The notes under the pieces were generated by a model, which was given only the letters and a program-made list of their open reading frames with translations, was not told the DNA's origin and did no database searches. From an uncultured Sphingomonas sp. (GTDB taxonomy: Bacteria; Pseudomonadota; Alphaproteobacteria; Sphingomonadales; Sphingomonadaceae): a DNA stretch of 64,000 nt. The stretch lies in contig NZ_CALMAW010000062.1 in assembly GCF_937859915.1 (NCBI RefSeq), positions 1-64,000 of the forward strand, given 5' to 3'. This document shows positions 24,411 through 33,617 of this stretch, in pieces. Made by a program: the position numbers and the translations under genes. Positions within the stretch are counted from its first letter, which is position 1; the number at the start of each line of letters is the position of its first letter.

Positions 24411-25340
24411 TTACGCCTTGACGCCAGCGGCTGCTGCCACCTCAGCGGCGAAGTCGCTGGTCTCGCGCTCAATGCCTTCGCCGAGCTGGAAGCGGACATA
24501 GTCCTTGAGCACGATCGCCGTGCCGGCATCCTTGGCGGCCTTGGCGACGACGTCCTGCACCGGCGTCTTATTGTCCATCACGAAGAGCTGCGACAGCAAC
24601 GCCGCCTCCTTCTTGAACTTGGCCACCGCACCCTCGACCATCTTCTCGATGATGTTCTCGGGCTTGCCGCTCTCCGCCGCCTTTTCGCGCGCGATCGCAC
24701 GCTCGCGCTCGATCGTGTCGGCGTCGAGATGGTCGGCGTGGAGCGCCTGCGGGAAGGAGGCCGCGATGTGCATCGCGATCTGCTTGCCGAGCGGCTCGAG
24801 CACGTCGATGCCGGCATCCGACTCGAGCGCCACGAGAACGCCGATCTTGCCCATGCCGGGCGCGATCTGGTTGTGGACATAGGGCACGACCGCGCCGTTC
24901 GAGACGGTCAGCACGCGAACGCGGCGCAGCGTCTGGTTCTCGCCGATCGTGGCGATGTTGGCGGTGAGCGCGTCGCCGACGGTGCCGCCGCTCGGATAGG
25001 CCGCAGCGCGCAGCGCCTCGACATCGTCGCCGGTCTCAAGCGCGATGCCCGACACGGTCTTCACGAACGCCTGGAACTGGTCGTTCTTGGCGACGAAATC
25101 GGTCTCGGAATTGACCTCGACCGCGGCGCCCTTGGTGCCGGCGACGGCGAGCCCGACCAGGCCTTCGGCCGCGGTGCGGCTCGACTTCTTGGCGGCGGCG
25201 GCGAGGCCCTTGGAGCGCAGCCAGTCGACCGCGGCTTCCATGTCGCCATTGGTTTCGCTGAGCGCCTTCTTGCAGTCCATCATGCCGGCGCCCGAGCGCT
25301 CTCGCAGATCCTTGACAGTGGCTGCGGTGATCTCCGCCAT
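24411..25340 (-). CDS. tsf: Translation elongation factor Ts
   Basis: This 309-residue protein starts at ATG 25340 ([17 protein letters not shown]), with AAAGGA upstream. The track's longer start is not needed. It has the UBA-like N-terminal part with [13 protein letters not shown], the EF-Tu contact [10 protein letters not shown] and the second core repeat. It exchanges GDP for GTP on EF-Tu. Follows rpsB in the usual order, 102 bases apart, and is closed by a strong terminator. Confidence 0.95.
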   Translation of the reverse strand: MAEITAATVKDLRERSGAGMMDCKKALSETNGDMEAAVDWLRSKGLAAAAKKSSRTAAEGLVGLAVAGTKGAAVEVNSETDFVAKNDQFQAFVKTVSGIALETGDDVEALRAAAYPSGGTVGDALTANIATIGENQTLRRVRVLTVSNGAVVPYVHNQIAPGMGKIGVLVALESDAGIDVLEPLGKQIAMHIAASFPQALHADHLDADTIERERAIAREKAAESGKPENIIEKMVEGAVAKFKKEAALLSQLFVMDNKTPVQDVVAKAAKDAGTAIVLKDYVRFQLGEGIERETSDFAAEVAAAAGVKA

Positions 25341-25442
25341 CTTATGTCCTTTCAGATGCAGGGAGGGAGGAGCAGCCATAAGCCACCCCTCCCCGTTTGT
25401 TCATGCCGGCCCGTCCGTAAACGCGCCGAATTGTTCAGAAGC

Positions 25443-26195
25443 TCAGGCGAGCGCGGCTTCGACCGGCGGCTCGTCTGATGCACCGAAATCGGCGCCCGAC
25501 TGAACGCGTGCGCCCTGATTGCCCTTGGTCGCGGCCTCGGCGATGAGATCGCAGTAGAGGCGGATCGCGCGGCTGGCGTCGTCGTTCGCCGGGATCGGGA
25601 AGGCGATGCCGTCGGGCGAGACGTTCGAGTCGAGGATCGCCACGACCGGAATGCCGAGCGTGTTGGCTTCCTTGATCGCGAGCTCTTCCTTGTTGGCGTC
25701 GATCACGAACATCACGTCCGGGATGCCGCCCATGTCGCGAATGCCGCCGAGCGACAGCTCGAACTTGTCGCGCTCGCGGGTGAGCTGGAGCACTTCCTTC
25801 TTGGTGAGGCCCGCGGTGTCGCCCGAAAGCTGCTCCTCGAGCGCCTTGAAGCGCTTGATCGAGCCCGAGATCGTCTTCCAGTTGGTGAGCATGCCGCCCA
25901 GCCAGCGATGGTTGACATAATGCTGCCCCGACTGGCGGGCGGCCTCGGCGATCGGCTCCTGCGCCTGGCGCTTGGTGCCGACGAACAGGACCTTGCCGCC
26001 ATGCGCGACGGTCTGCGCGACGAAGTCGAGCGCGCGCGTCATCAGCGGAACGGTCTGCGACAGGTCGATGATGTGGACGCCGTTGCGGTCGCCGAAGATG
26101 TAGGGCTTCATCTTCGGGTTCCAGCGGTGGGTCTGGTGGCCGAAGTGTGCGCCGACGTCGAGCAATTGATGCATGGAAACGGACGGTGCCGCCAT
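25443..26195 (-). CDS. rpsB: 30S ribosomal protein S2
   Basis: A 250-residue S2 with [41 protein letters not shown] and [11 protein letters not shown]. Start ATG 26195 has AAGGAGA 7 bases upstream, so the longer track start is unlikely. Part of the small subunit. A leader of about 100 bases precedes it and holds an 11-bp stem with one mismatch (26236-26259). Confidence 0.95.
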   Translation of the reverse strand: MAAPSVSMHQLLDVGAHFGHQTHRWNPKMKPYIFGDRNGVHIIDLSQTVPLMTRALDFVAQTVAHGGKVLFVGTKRQAQEPIAEAARQSGQHYVNHRWLGGMLTNWKTISGSIKRFKALEEQLSGDTAGLTKKEVLQLTRERDKFELSLGGIRDMGGIPDVMFVIDANKEELAIKEANTLGIPVVAILDSNVSPDGIAFPIPANDDASRAIRLYCDLIAEAATKGNQGARVQSGADFGASDEPPVEAALA

Positions 26196-26235
26196 GAGAT
26201 AGTCTCCTTCCGGTTGAGCCTCTGCAGAGCAGTGA

Positions 26236-26259
26236 CCGAATCCGTTGGAACGGAGTCGG
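26236..26259 (-). promoter_or_regulatory. Candidate rpsB leader hairpin
   Basis: CCGAATCCGTT and AACGGAGTCGG pair over 11 positions with one mismatch around GG. It sits between the candidate promoter and the rpsB start. S2 is autoregulated through its leader in some bacteria. Whether this stem does that here is not known. Confidence 0.35.
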
Positions 26260-26296
26260 CACCGGTATGTGCGCCCTGCATGCGGGATGCGCGGGC

Positions 26297-26325
26297 CCCT
26301 AGCTCGAAGAGGCCGTAAAGGCAAG
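26297..26325 (-). promoter_or_regulatory. Candidate rpsB promoter
   Basis: On the minus strand, CTTGCC, a 17-base spacer and CTAGGG, about 100 bases before the rpsB start. It is divergent from the stress promoters of the small membrane protein gene at 26486. Confidence 0.35.
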
Positions 26326-26389
26326 CTTGGGATGCAGGCGCGACGTTTCGCGTAAGACTTTGGTCTAATTCCGGCTCAAAAAGGAACAG

Positions 26390-26419
26390 TTGACACAGAA
26401 CATATGGGGAACGTATGGA
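26390..26419 (+). promoter_or_regulatory. Sigma-70-type promoter overlapped by LexA-type box
   Basis: TTGACA (26390-26395) is followed at 18 bases by TATGGA (26414-26419). Between them lies GAAC-ATATGGG-GAAC (26398-26412), the reverse complement of the alphaproteobacterial SOS box GTTC-N7-GTTC. A box covering the spacer is the expected layout for LexA repression. Flanking GAACAGTT (26384-26391) and AACTGTTC (26419-26426) arms form an outer inverted repeat. Confidence 0.6.
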
Positions 26420-26441
26420 ACTGTTCAGACGGCAATCCGTT
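26417..26441 (+). promoter_or_regulatory. EcfG-type general stress promoter
   Basis: GGAAC (26417-26421), 16 bases, CGTT (26438-26441) is an exact match to the EcfG consensus of alphaproteobacteria. It lies 44 bases upstream of the small membrane protein gene at 26486 and overlaps the edge of the sigma-70/LexA promoter. Confidence 0.6.
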
Positions 26442-26485
26442 CCTGCCCGATGTGGAACGGGTAGAACCGTTTCGGGAGAGTTTTC

Positions 26486-26710
26486 ATGTTGCATGTTCTC
26501 ACGTCGATCGGCTTCGCATTCGTAGCGCTCGTCGCGCTGTCGTTCACCGCGCTGATGCTTTTGGCATCGCGCGACGCGATCATCGGTGCCTTGGGCTTCC
26601 GCCACGCCGACACGTCACGCGCGCCACGCCATCCGGTGCGCATCAGGACGGCAGGTCGCTGGCAGACGGCGTCGACGACGGCGGCGGTGCCGCAGCGCCG
26701 CGCCGCCTGA
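26486..26710 (+). CDS. Small single-pass membrane protein, stress/SOS-linked
   Basis: A 74-residue protein with one strong N-terminal membrane segment (about residues 3-30, LTSIGFAFVALVALSFTALMLL), then a basic hydrophilic tail rich in Arg and Ala. GGGAGAG precedes the ATG. Upstream are a LexA-type box inside a sigma-70 promoter and an EcfG promoter, so it is probably induced by DNA damage and general stress. The architecture recalls small SOS-induced division inhibitors such as Caulobacter SidA, but there is no sequence match I can claim. Its last 68 bases overlap the 3' end of pssA. Confidence 0.6.
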   Translation: MLHVLTSIGFAFVALVALSFTALMLLASRDAIIGALGFRHADTSRAPRHPVRIRTAGRWQTASTTAAVPQRRAA

Positions 26711-27464
26711 CCTTCGCATAGGAACGCGCGCCGAACGGCACCGCGATCAGATAGGCCAGTGCGAACAGCGACAAGGTCGGCCATGGCGCGCTGACCAACG
26801 CGCCGCCGATCAGCGCGATCACCGCCAATGCCCCGAAGCGGACGTCGCGGCGCAGGCGGAGTGATCCCCAGCCGAAGGTCGCGACGCTCGACACCATCAG
26901 CACCGCGGTCATCGCGGTCCATGGTGCGACGAAATAGGCCGAGCGGAACAAGGGAATCTGCTGGCCGAACGCCAGCCAGAGATAGAGCGGCAACATCGCC
27001 AGCCCGGCACCCGCGGGCGCCGGGATCCCGGTGAAGAAGCCCGCGGCCTTGCGCGGCTGCTCGGTCGCATCGATCTGCGCGTTGAACCGCGCCAGGCGTA
27101 GCGCACAGCAAACCGCGTGGCTGAGCGCGATCGTCCAGCCGAATTGCGGCATATATTGCAGCGACCAGAGATACATCACGACCGCGGGCGAGACGCCGAA
27201 GGCGATCACGTCGGACAGCGAATCGAGCTCGGCGCCGAAACGGCTCTCGCCCTTGAGCAAGCGCGCGATCCGCCCATCCAGCCCGTCGAGCACGCCGGCG
27301 AGGATGATCGTGCCCACGGCCAACTCCCATTGCTCGGCGATCGCGAAGCGTACCGCGGAGAGGCCGAAGCACAGGGCGAGCGCGGTGACTGCATTGGGGG
27401 CAACGGCACGGAGCGGGATCCCGCGGCGTGGCCGATCACGGAAGCGCGGGTTCAGGCGCGGCAT
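26643..27464 (-). CDS. pssA: CDP-diacylglycerol-serine O-phosphatidyltransferase
   Basis: A 273-residue membrane protein of the CDP-alcohol phosphatidyltransferase family. The signature D-x2-D-G-x2-A-R-x8-G-x3-D-x3-D is seen as DGLDGRIARLLKGESRFGAELDSLSD. Several membrane segments follow. It makes phosphatidylserine from CDP-diacylglycerol and serine. psd lies just upstream on the same strand with a palindromic repeat in the 102-base gap. The last residues are Pro/Ser rich. Confidence 0.92.
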   Translation of the reverse strand: MPRLNPRFRDRPRRGIPLRAVAPNAVTALALCFGLSAVRFAIAEQWELAVGTIILAGVLDGLDGRIARLLKGESRFGAELDSLSDVIAFGVSPAVVMYLWSLQYMPQFGWTIALSHAVCCALRLARFNAQIDATEQPRKAAGFFTGIPAPAGAGLAMLPLYLWLAFGQQIPLFRSAYFVAPWTAMTAVLMVSSVATFGWGSLRLRRDVRFGALAVIALIGGALVSAPWPTLSLFALAYLIAVPFGARSYAKVRRRGAAAPPPSSTPSASDLPS

Positions 27465-27472
27465 GACGCTAC

Positions 27473-27551
27473 CGTTCCCCGGCGCAAGCCGGGACCCAGA
27501 GCTTCAAACGCGGCGCCCGCAATTCTGGACCCCGGCTTCCGCCGGGGAACG
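27473..27551. repeat. Extragenic palindrome pair, family A (CCCGGC)
   Basis: CGTTCCCCGGCGCAAGCCGG...CCCAG (27473-27500) and CTGGACCCCGGCTTCCGCCGGGGAACG (27525-27551) are inverted copies of a 27-base palindromic unit. It fills the psd-pssA gap and occurs again at 46405-46500 and 63370-63529. Confidence 0.7.
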
Positions 27552-27566
27552 AAAAAGGGGCGGCCG

Positions 27567-28301
27567 TCATTGCGCCACGCCGTCGATCCGCTCGTCGCGG
27601 CCGGCGACCGCAAGCACCGTCTCGCCCGCGATCGTGCGCTGACCGAGCAGCACCTGAGAACTGGTGCCGGCGGGCAGATAGACGTCGACCCGGCTGCCGA
27701 AGCGGATCAGCCCAACGCGCTGGCCCGCAGCGATGATGTCGCCCGGCTTGACGAAGGGCACGATCCGCCTGGCGACCAACCCGGCGATTTGCGTGAAGCC
27801 GATCTTCATGCCCTGAGCATCTTCGACGAGGATATGCTGACGCTCATTCTCCTCGCTCGCCTTGTCGAGATCGGCGTTGAGAAACTTGCCCGAGATATAG
27901 ACGACGCGGCTGATCGTGCCGCCGATCGGCGAGCGGTTGATATGGACGTCGAACACCGACATGAAGATCGACACGCGCGTCACCGGCTCGGGCGACAGCG
28001 CACCCTCCCCCACCAGCTCGCGCGGCGGCGGCACCTGGACGATCAGCGTCACTAGCCCGTCGGCGGGCGCCACGATCATGCCCGGCGCGCGCGGCGTCGT
28101 CCGGATCGGATCGCGGAAGAACAGCAGCACCCACGCTGTGATCGCCACGCCCGCCCAACCGAAGGGCTGCGGCAGGAAGATGAAAAAGAGCAGCGTGATC
28201 CCGGCCGCGATCGCGGCGAACTTATAGCCTTCGGGATGGACGGCGGGGAAGCGCCACTTGATCGTGGTGGTGCCAATGTCGGGCTTTTCGAGCGATGTCA
28301 T
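27567..28301 (-). CDS. psd: Phosphatidylserine decarboxylase, short form
   Basis: A 244-residue protein with an N-terminal membrane segment ([22 protein letters not shown]). The C-terminal self-cleavage site is seen as [11 protein letters not shown], where the Ser becomes the pyruvoyl group. Segments VAPADGLV and [17 protein letters not shown] match the family. It is the compact type rather than the longer E. coli form. It makes phosphatidylethanolamine from the pssA product. Confidence 0.9.
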   Translation of the reverse strand: MTSLEKPDIGTTTIKWRFPAVHPEGYKFAAIAAGITLLFFIFLPQPFGWAGVAITAWVLLFFRDPIRTTPRAPGMIVAPADGLVTLIVQVPPPRELVGEGALSPEPVTRVSIFMSVFDVHINRSPIGGTISRVVYISGKFLNADLDKASEENERQHILVEDAQGMKIGFTQIAGLVARRIVPFVKPGDIIAAGQRVGLIRFGSRVDVYLPAGTSSQVLLGQRTIAGETVLAVAGRDERIDGVAQ

Positions 28302-28430
28302 CGCATCGTCCTAAGCGGTCGGATCCGCGCTGTCACGGTTGATCCGCGCGACGGCCCGGCCTAAGCGGCTCGACATTCGTATCGAACCCTTTGCCGGCGC
28401 CCGGTGCCGGCCCCTTCAGCGGAGCGCTCC

Positions 28431-29654
28431 ATGGCAGCCAAGATCAAGGTGAAGACCCCGGTCGTCGAACTCGACGGCGACGAAATGACCCGGATCATCT
28501 GGCAGTGGATCCGCGAGAAGCTGATCCTCCCCTATCTCGACATCGACCTTAAATATTACGATCTTTCGGTCGAGAAGCGCGACGAGACCGACGACCAGAT
28601 CACGATCGACAGCGCCAAGGCGATCCAGCAATATGGCGTCGGCGTGAAGTGCGCGACGATCACCCCCGACGAGGCGCGCGTCGAGGAGTTCGCCCTCAAG
28701 AAGATGTGGAAGTCGCCCAACGGCACGATCCGCAACATCCTCGGCGGCACGATCTTCCGCGAACCGATCGTGATGCGCAACGTGCCGCGGCTGGTGCCGG
28801 GCTGGACCGACCCGATCGTCGTCGGCCGCCACGCCTTCGGCGACCAATATCGCGCGACCGACTTCAAGGTGCCCGGCCCCGGCAAGCTCAAGATGACCTT
28901 CACCGGCGAAGACGGCAACGTCCTCGAATATGACGTGTTCGACTTCCCGTCGGCCGGCGTCGCAATGGGCATGTACAATCTCGACGATTCGATCCGCGAC
29001 TTCGCGCGCTCGAGCATGATCTACGCGCTCGACCGCAAGTGGCCGCTGTACCTCTCGACCAAGAACACGATCCTCAAGGCCTATGACGGCCGCTTCAAGG
29101 ATCTCTTCCAGGAGGTGTTCGACGCCGAGTTCGCCGACCAGTTCAGGGCCGCGGGCATCGTCTACGAGCATCGCCTGATCGACGACATGGTCGCCTCGGC
29201 GCTCAAGTGGAGCGGCAAGTTCGTCTGGGCCTGCAAGAATTACGACGGCGACGTCCAGTCGGACACGGTCGCCCAAGGGTTCGGCTCGCTCGGGCTGATG
29301 ACCTCGGTGCTGCTCACCCCCGACGGCAAGACCGTCGAGGCCGAAGCCGCACACGGCACCGTCACGCGCCACTACCGGATGCACCAGCAGGGCAAGGCGA
29401 CGTCGACCAATCCGATCGCCTCGATATTCGCCTGGACGCAGGGCCTCATGTTCCGCGGCAAGTTCGACGAGACGCCCGACGTGGTGCGCTTCGCCGAGAC
29501 GCTCGAGAAGGTCTGCGTCGACACCGTCGAGGGCGGGCAGATGACCAAGGATCTCGCGATTCTCGTCGGCCCCGACCAGAGCTGGATGACGACCGAGAAA
29601 TTCTTCGACGCGATCGTCGCCAACCTCGAGACGGCGATGGCCAGCTGGGGCTGA
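28431..29654 (+). CDS. icd: NADP-dependent isocitrate dehydrogenase
   Basis: A 407-residue, homodimeric-type [51 protein letters not shown], then [22 protein letters not shown] and [12 protein letters not shown]. This eukaryote-like class is common in alphaproteobacteria. I use ATG 28431 (GGAG upstream) rather than the track's earlier start. It converts isocitrate to 2-oxoglutarate and NADPH in the TCA cycle. A strong terminator follows. Confidence 0.95.
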   Translation: MAAKIKVKTPVVELDGDEMTRIIWQWIREKLILPYLDIDLKYYDLSVEKRDETDDQITIDSAKAIQQYGVGVKCATITPDEARVEEFALKKMWKSPNGTIRNILGGTIFREPIVMRNVPRLVPGWTDPIVVGRHAFGDQYRATDFKVPGPGKLKMTFTGEDGNVLEYDVFDFPSAGVAMGMYNLDDSIRDFARSSMIYALDRKWPLYLSTKNTILKAYDGRFKDLFQEVFDAEFADQFRAAGIVYEHRLIDDMVASALKWSGKFVWACKNYDGDVQSDTVAQGFGSLGLMTSVLLTPDGKTVEAEAAHGTVTRHYRMHQQGKATSTNPIASIFAWTQGLMFRGKFDETPDVVRFAETLEKVCVDTVEGGQMTKDLAILVGPDQSWMTTEKFFDAIVANLETAMASWG

Positions 29655-29677
29655 TCCTCGCCGGTACGATACGTGCG

Positions 29678-29721
29678 AAGGGGCGCGGGTGGGCGATCGG
29701 CCTGCCCGCGCCCCTTGTTTT
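29678..29721 (+). terminator. Intrinsic terminator of icd
   Basis: AAGGGGCGCGGG and CCCGCGCCCCTT form a 12-bp stem with a small inner GGC/GCC pair, followed by GTTTT. Confidence 0.85.
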
Positions 29722-29797
29722 CGCGGCGAATTAAGCGGCGGTTCAGCCCCACCCCGGCACCGTCTCCCGACATCCAGAGGGGGGCTCTGATATCGTC

Positions 29798-30232
29798 ATG
29801 CGCCGCGACCGTGCCGCCATTCCGCCGATGGGCCAGGGGCTCGCCGTGATCGTCCTGCTCGCCGCCATCGCGCTGGCGATGCTGGTCGCGGTCGGCGGCT
29901 ATATGGCTGCGCTGCACGTCCAGGCGCACCGGGTCGCGGTCCAGCATATCGACGACCGCGTCGCGCTCGCGCGTCGCCAGATCCGCAAGCTCGAATATGA
30001 GCTCGAATATCGCAGCCGCTTCACGCAGCTCGATCATTGGCGCGAGCCGCTCGGGCTGGGGCCGGTCGGCATCGCCCAGCGCGCTGCCGACCCGCGCGAC
30101 CTTGCCGCAGTTGTCGCACAGCAGCGGGCGACCGTGGCGGCACACCGCGTCGACGCCGCGCCGCTGCGCGCCAGCTACACGCCGGACGCGCGCAAGGACA
30201 TGGACAGCCTGGTCGCGACGATCGCCAAATAG
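29798..30232 (+). CDS. Single-pass membrane coiled-coil protein (FtsL-like layout)
   Basis: A 144-residue protein with a short cytoplasmic N-terminus, one membrane segment (about 14-42, LAVIVLLAAIALAMLVAVGG) and a charged helix in the periplasm (RQIRKLEYELEYRSRFTQLD), followed by a loop and a second short helix. This resembles the layout of FtsL/DivIC-type septal proteins, including the LGL region after the helix. There is no close family match, and it is not in a division cluster. It sits alone between icd and a TonB-dependent receptor. Confidence 0.5.
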   Translation: MRRDRAAIPPMGQGLAVIVLLAAIALAMLVAVGGYMAALHVQAHRVAVQHIDDRVALARRQIRKLEYELEYRSRFTQLDHWREPLGLGPVGIAQRAADPRDLAAVVAQQRATVAAHRVDAAPLRASYTPDARKDMDSLVATIAK

Positions 30233-30476
30233 CTGTCGCGGCACAGTCGACGCCCCCGGCGCGCGGAGCGCATAGGCGCGCACCGGACGCGCGGTCGACC
30301 AGCCTAGGCCTGCCCCCGATGCCCCATTTTATTACGGCGCCGATGTCACATGACCAAATCTTAGGATTGGGGACAGGTCTCCGCCATTGGCCCGCTCGCA
30401 TGCGCACCGCTCCCACCGCCGGGCTGTCGACGCGTCACGCGAAGAGGCATGCGGTAGCGGGGTGGAGTTGCTTATT

Positions 30477-32900
30477 ATGAACGATGGGCGTCGCTATAGC
30501 GCACGTGCGCTGGCCCGCATTTCAACGCGCGGCCGCACCGCCGCCGCCCTTGTGGCGCTGTGTGGTGTCTATGTCGGGCCGGCGCATGCGCAGGCCGCGG
30601 CGCCCGCGTTATCGGCCAAGACCAGTGAAGCCGCCGAAGCCGCCGCCGACGCCGCCGAGGACGCCAAGGACGCCATCGTGGTGACCGGCCAGCCGAAGCG
30701 CGGCGCCGTCGCGACCGAGGTGCCCCCCGAGACGACGCTGAATGCGACCGCGATCCACGCGCTGGGCGCCGCCGATCTCGACGAGGTGTTCACCGATCTC
30801 GCCCCTGAAATCGGCACCGGCGCAGGCGGTGCCAGCGGCAACGGGACGATCCGCTCCGGCCAAGCCCCGATCGTGCTGGTCAACGGCCAGCGGATCTCGG
30901 GCTTCTCGTCGATCAAGGACCTGCCCCCCGAGGCGGTGCGCAGGATCGAGATCTTCCCCGAGAAGGTCGCGCTGCAATATGGCTATGATGCCGGCCAGCG
31001 CGTCGTCAATGTCGTCCTGCGCAGCAACTACAAGGCGCTGACGCTGCTCGGCCGCTACACGCTGGCGCCCGACAATTTCCGCGGCGTCTATCGCGCCAAG
31101 GTCGACCTGCTGCGGATCAACGAGAATTCGAACTGGAATATCGATCTCGACTATCGCCACCAGGATCCGATCTCCGACGACACCACGCTCGTCGCGCCGA
31201 CCGCGAGCACGGGCGTGCCGCAGCACACGCTGGCGACGCAGGACGATCATCTGACGATCACCGGGTCGACGACCCGCAAGATCGGCGCGGTCTCCGCCGC
31301 CCTGACCGGCAGTCTCGATCTCGACGCGCTGCAGAGCCGCCCCGGCCTGTCCGACGAGGATGGCGATCTGCTCGCCGCGGAGGGGCTCTCCGATCTCGTG
31401 GCGGGCCCGCTCAACCGCGTCGACCAGACCGTGGAGGCGCAGACCAACCTGACGCTCAACGGCCGCCTCGATGCTTGGCGCTGGTCGTTCATCGGCAAGC
31501 TCGACGACACCACCCGCGTCACCCGGACGGGCCCCGCCATCGGCAGCAACGGGATGGACATCGTCCTGCTGCCGTCGCCCGGCCTGCTTGGCGACCGCTG
31601 TGGGTCCGTCGGCGACACCGGCTGCGTCTCGACCGACATGCGCACCGCCGGCGGCGATTTCTATCTCAACGGCAATCTGCTGTCGGTGCCGGCCGGTCCG
31701 GTGACCACCGCGCTGCGTACCGGCTTCGCCTTCTCGGGCATCCGCAGCGACTCGCCGAGCGCGCTGGCGGCGACCGACCTGACGCGCAACGAAGGCAATG
31801 TGCAGGGCAATGTCGATGTACCGCTGAGTTCGGATCGCTCGCCGCTCGGCAAGCTGTCGATCGGTGGCAATGGCGAACTCCGCCAGCTCTCCGATTTCGG
31901 CACGCTGACGACCTATGGGGCGACGCTCGACTGGGTGCCGACCAAGCGGGTCGATCTTCTCGCCTCCTTCACGCACTCTCAGCAGGCGCCGACCCTGCTC
32001 CAGCTCGGCGAAGCGTCGCTCGACACGCCCGATCTGCGCGAGTTCGACTTCGTTACCAACAGTACGACGATCGTGCAGCGGATCGCGGGCGGCACCGCCG
32101 ATCTCGATCACCAGACCTCGCAGACCGGGCGCGTCCGCCTCCAGGTCAGCCCGCTGCGCACCGCGGATCTGCAGCTGTCGGCCGAATATACGATCGACAA
32201 GACCCGCAACCCGATCGTCGATCTCAGCGCCGCGACCGCCGCCACCATGGCCGCCTTCCCGGACCGCTTCGAGCGCGACAATGGCTATCTGACCGTGCTC
32301 GACACGAGCCCGGTCAACCTCGCGCGGCGTGATCGCCAGCAGATGCGCTTCGGACTCAATTATTCGACGGCGTTCGGCTCGACGAGTCCGGCGGTGGGCT
32401 CGGTCGCCGCGCCGGCGCGCGACCAATTCCAGATCGCGCTGTACGATACCTGGCGGCTGCGCGACGAGGTCGTGCTCCGCGACGGAATGCCGGCGCTCAA
32501 CCTGCTCGGCCACGACGTCATCAGCGATACCGGCGGCACACCGACCCATCAGGTCGAACTCCAGACCACCGTCTCCACCGCTGCGTGGAGCGCCGACATC
32601 AATGCCGTGTGGCAGACGCCGACGACGGCCTATGCGGGCACGCTCTCGCAGGACAAGCTGACCTTCTCGCAGGGGATAACGCTCAACTTGCGGCTGCAGA
32701 TCAACCTCGCCGACCAACGCTGGCTGACTCACATTTTCCCCGCGCTGCGCGGCAGCCTCAACCTGTCGGCGGACAATCTGCTCGGCGCCCACACGCGCGT
32801 CCATGACTCCGCGGGGGTCGTGCCGGCGGCGTATAGCGAGGACTATATCAATCCGACCGGGCGGACCTTCCGCATCACGCTGCGCAAGCGCTTCCGCTGA
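30477..32900 (+). CDS. TonB-dependent receptor-like outer membrane protein
   Basis: An 807-residue protein starting at ATG 30477 (GGTGGAG upstream). Signal peptide (AAALVALCGVYVGPAHAQ), an Ala/Glu-rich linker, then DAIVVTGQP, the usual region before a plug domain. The plug has VLVNGQRISGFSSIKDLPPEAVRRIEIFPEKVALQYG. The rest is a large beta barrel ending LRKRFR. The terminal residue is Arg rather than aromatic, and I see no clear TonB box, so it may be a sphingomonad subfamily with a special role. The substrate is unknown. Confidence 0.75.
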   Translation: MNDGRRYSARALARISTRGRTAAALVALCGVYVGPAHAQAAAPALSAKTSEAAEAAADAAEDAKDAIVVTGQPKRGAVATEVPPETTLNATAIHALGAADLDEVFTDLAPEIGTGAGGASGNGTIRSGQAPIVLVNGQRISGFSSIKDLPPEAVRRIEIFPEKVALQYGYDAGQRVVNVVLRSNYKALTLLGRYTLAPDNFRGVYRAKVDLLRINENSNWNIDLDYRHQDPISDDTTLVAPTASTGVPQHTLATQDDHLTITGSTTRKIGAVSAALTGSLDLDALQSRPGLSDEDGDLLAAEGLSDLVAGPLNRVDQTVEAQTNLTLNGRLDAWRWSFIGKLDDTTRVTRTGPAIGSNGMDIVLLPSPGLLGDRCGSVGDTGCVSTDMRTAGGDFYLNGNLLSVPAGPVTTALRTGFAFSGIRSDSPSALAATDLTRNEGNVQGNVDVPLSSDRSPLGKLSIGGNGELRQLSDFGTLTTYGATLDWVPTKRVDLLASFTHSQQAPTLLQLGEASLDTPDLREFDFVTNSTTIVQRIAGGTADLDHQTSQTGRVRLQVSPLRTADLQLSAEYTIDKTRNPIVDLSAATAATMAAFPDRFERDNGYLTVLDTSPVNLARRDRQQMRFGLNYSTAFGSTSPAVGSVAAPARDQFQIALYDTWRLRDEVVLRDGMPALNLLGHDVISDTGGTPTHQVELQTTVSTAAWSADINAVWQTPTTAYAGTLSQDKLTFSQGITLNLRLQINLADQRWLTHIFPALRGSLNLSADNLLGAHTRVHDSAGVVPAAYSEDYINPTGRTFRITLRKRFR

Positions 32901-33023
32901 ACGACCGGTCAGCCAAGCCTTTGTGACCGGAACGAATGTTTCGGCGTCGCCGGTACGATGACATTTGCTGGCTACATGTCTCGGCTAGTAGCGAGGCTCC
33001 AAACGACTTCAGGAATATGGCCC

Positions 33024-33551
33024 ATGCGTCTTGTCCTTCTCGTCTCGTCCGTCGCGCTGCTGAGCGCGCAGCCGCTGTTCGCCGCCGACCGGGCGTCGCC
33101 GCCGCAGGACGGTTGGCAGCGTCCGACGCCGGCGCAGATGGCGGCCCACCGTGCCGAGCGGGAAGCCAAGCAATCGGCTGACATCGCGCTGCTGCTTGGT
33201 CTGCGCGCCGACCAGAAGCCCGCGCTCGACAGCTTCCTCGCGACGATGCATCCGCACGGCATGCGCCACGGCCCCGACGGCGGCGCCAAGGGTGGCCACG
33301 GTCCCGACGGCACCCCGCCGCCGCCCGAGAACACGATGGCGATGCTCGACCATATGGACCAGCGCATCGACCAGCGCGATGCCGACGCCAAGCAGCGCAT
33401 CGCGGCGACCAAGCGCTTCTACACCGCACTGACCCCCGACCAGCAGCAGCGCTTCGACGCGATGGCTCATTTGATGCACGGTCATTTTGGGCATGAGGGC
33501 GGCCACGGCGGCCCGGGCGGTGGTCGTCACGGCATGCACGCGAACGGCTGA
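33024..33551 (+). CDS. Spy/LTXXQ-type periplasmic protein
   Basis: A 175-residue protein starting at ATG 33024 (AGGA upstream). Signal peptide LVLLVSSVALLSAQPLFA, then two helical parts with the LTxxQ motif (LTPDQQQRFDAM). The middle and C-terminus are rich in His, Gly and Met (HGMRHGPDGG; MHGHFGHEGG), suggesting metal binding. Spy/CpxP relatives act as periplasmic chaperones or metal-stress sensors. A sequence GGAAC lies about 75 bases upstream without a matching CGTT, so EcfG control is not supported. Confidence 0.75.
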   Translation: MRLVLLVSSVALLSAQPLFAADRASPPQDGWQRPTPAQMAAHRAEREAKQSADIALLLGLRADQKPALDSFLATMHPHGMRHGPDGGAKGGHGPDGTPPPPENTMAMLDHMDQRIDQRDADAKQRIAATKRFYTALTPDQQQRFDAMAHLMHGHFGHEGGHGGPGGGRHGMHANG

Positions 33552-33617
33552 TCCCGTCGCGCTCGCAACGGCTTCTTCGGTCGGGCGTTTTGCCACGATC
33601 CGATCAGGAGAGAGGCG

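Noticed and set aside
30609-32804. 731-residue minus-strand ORF
   Set aside because: Antisense to the TonB-dependent receptor; composition typical of a shadow frame.
32930-32965. GGAAC upstream of the Spy-like gene as an EcfG promoter
   Set aside because: The matching -10 is CGGT at 17 bases or CCGG at 16, not CGTT.
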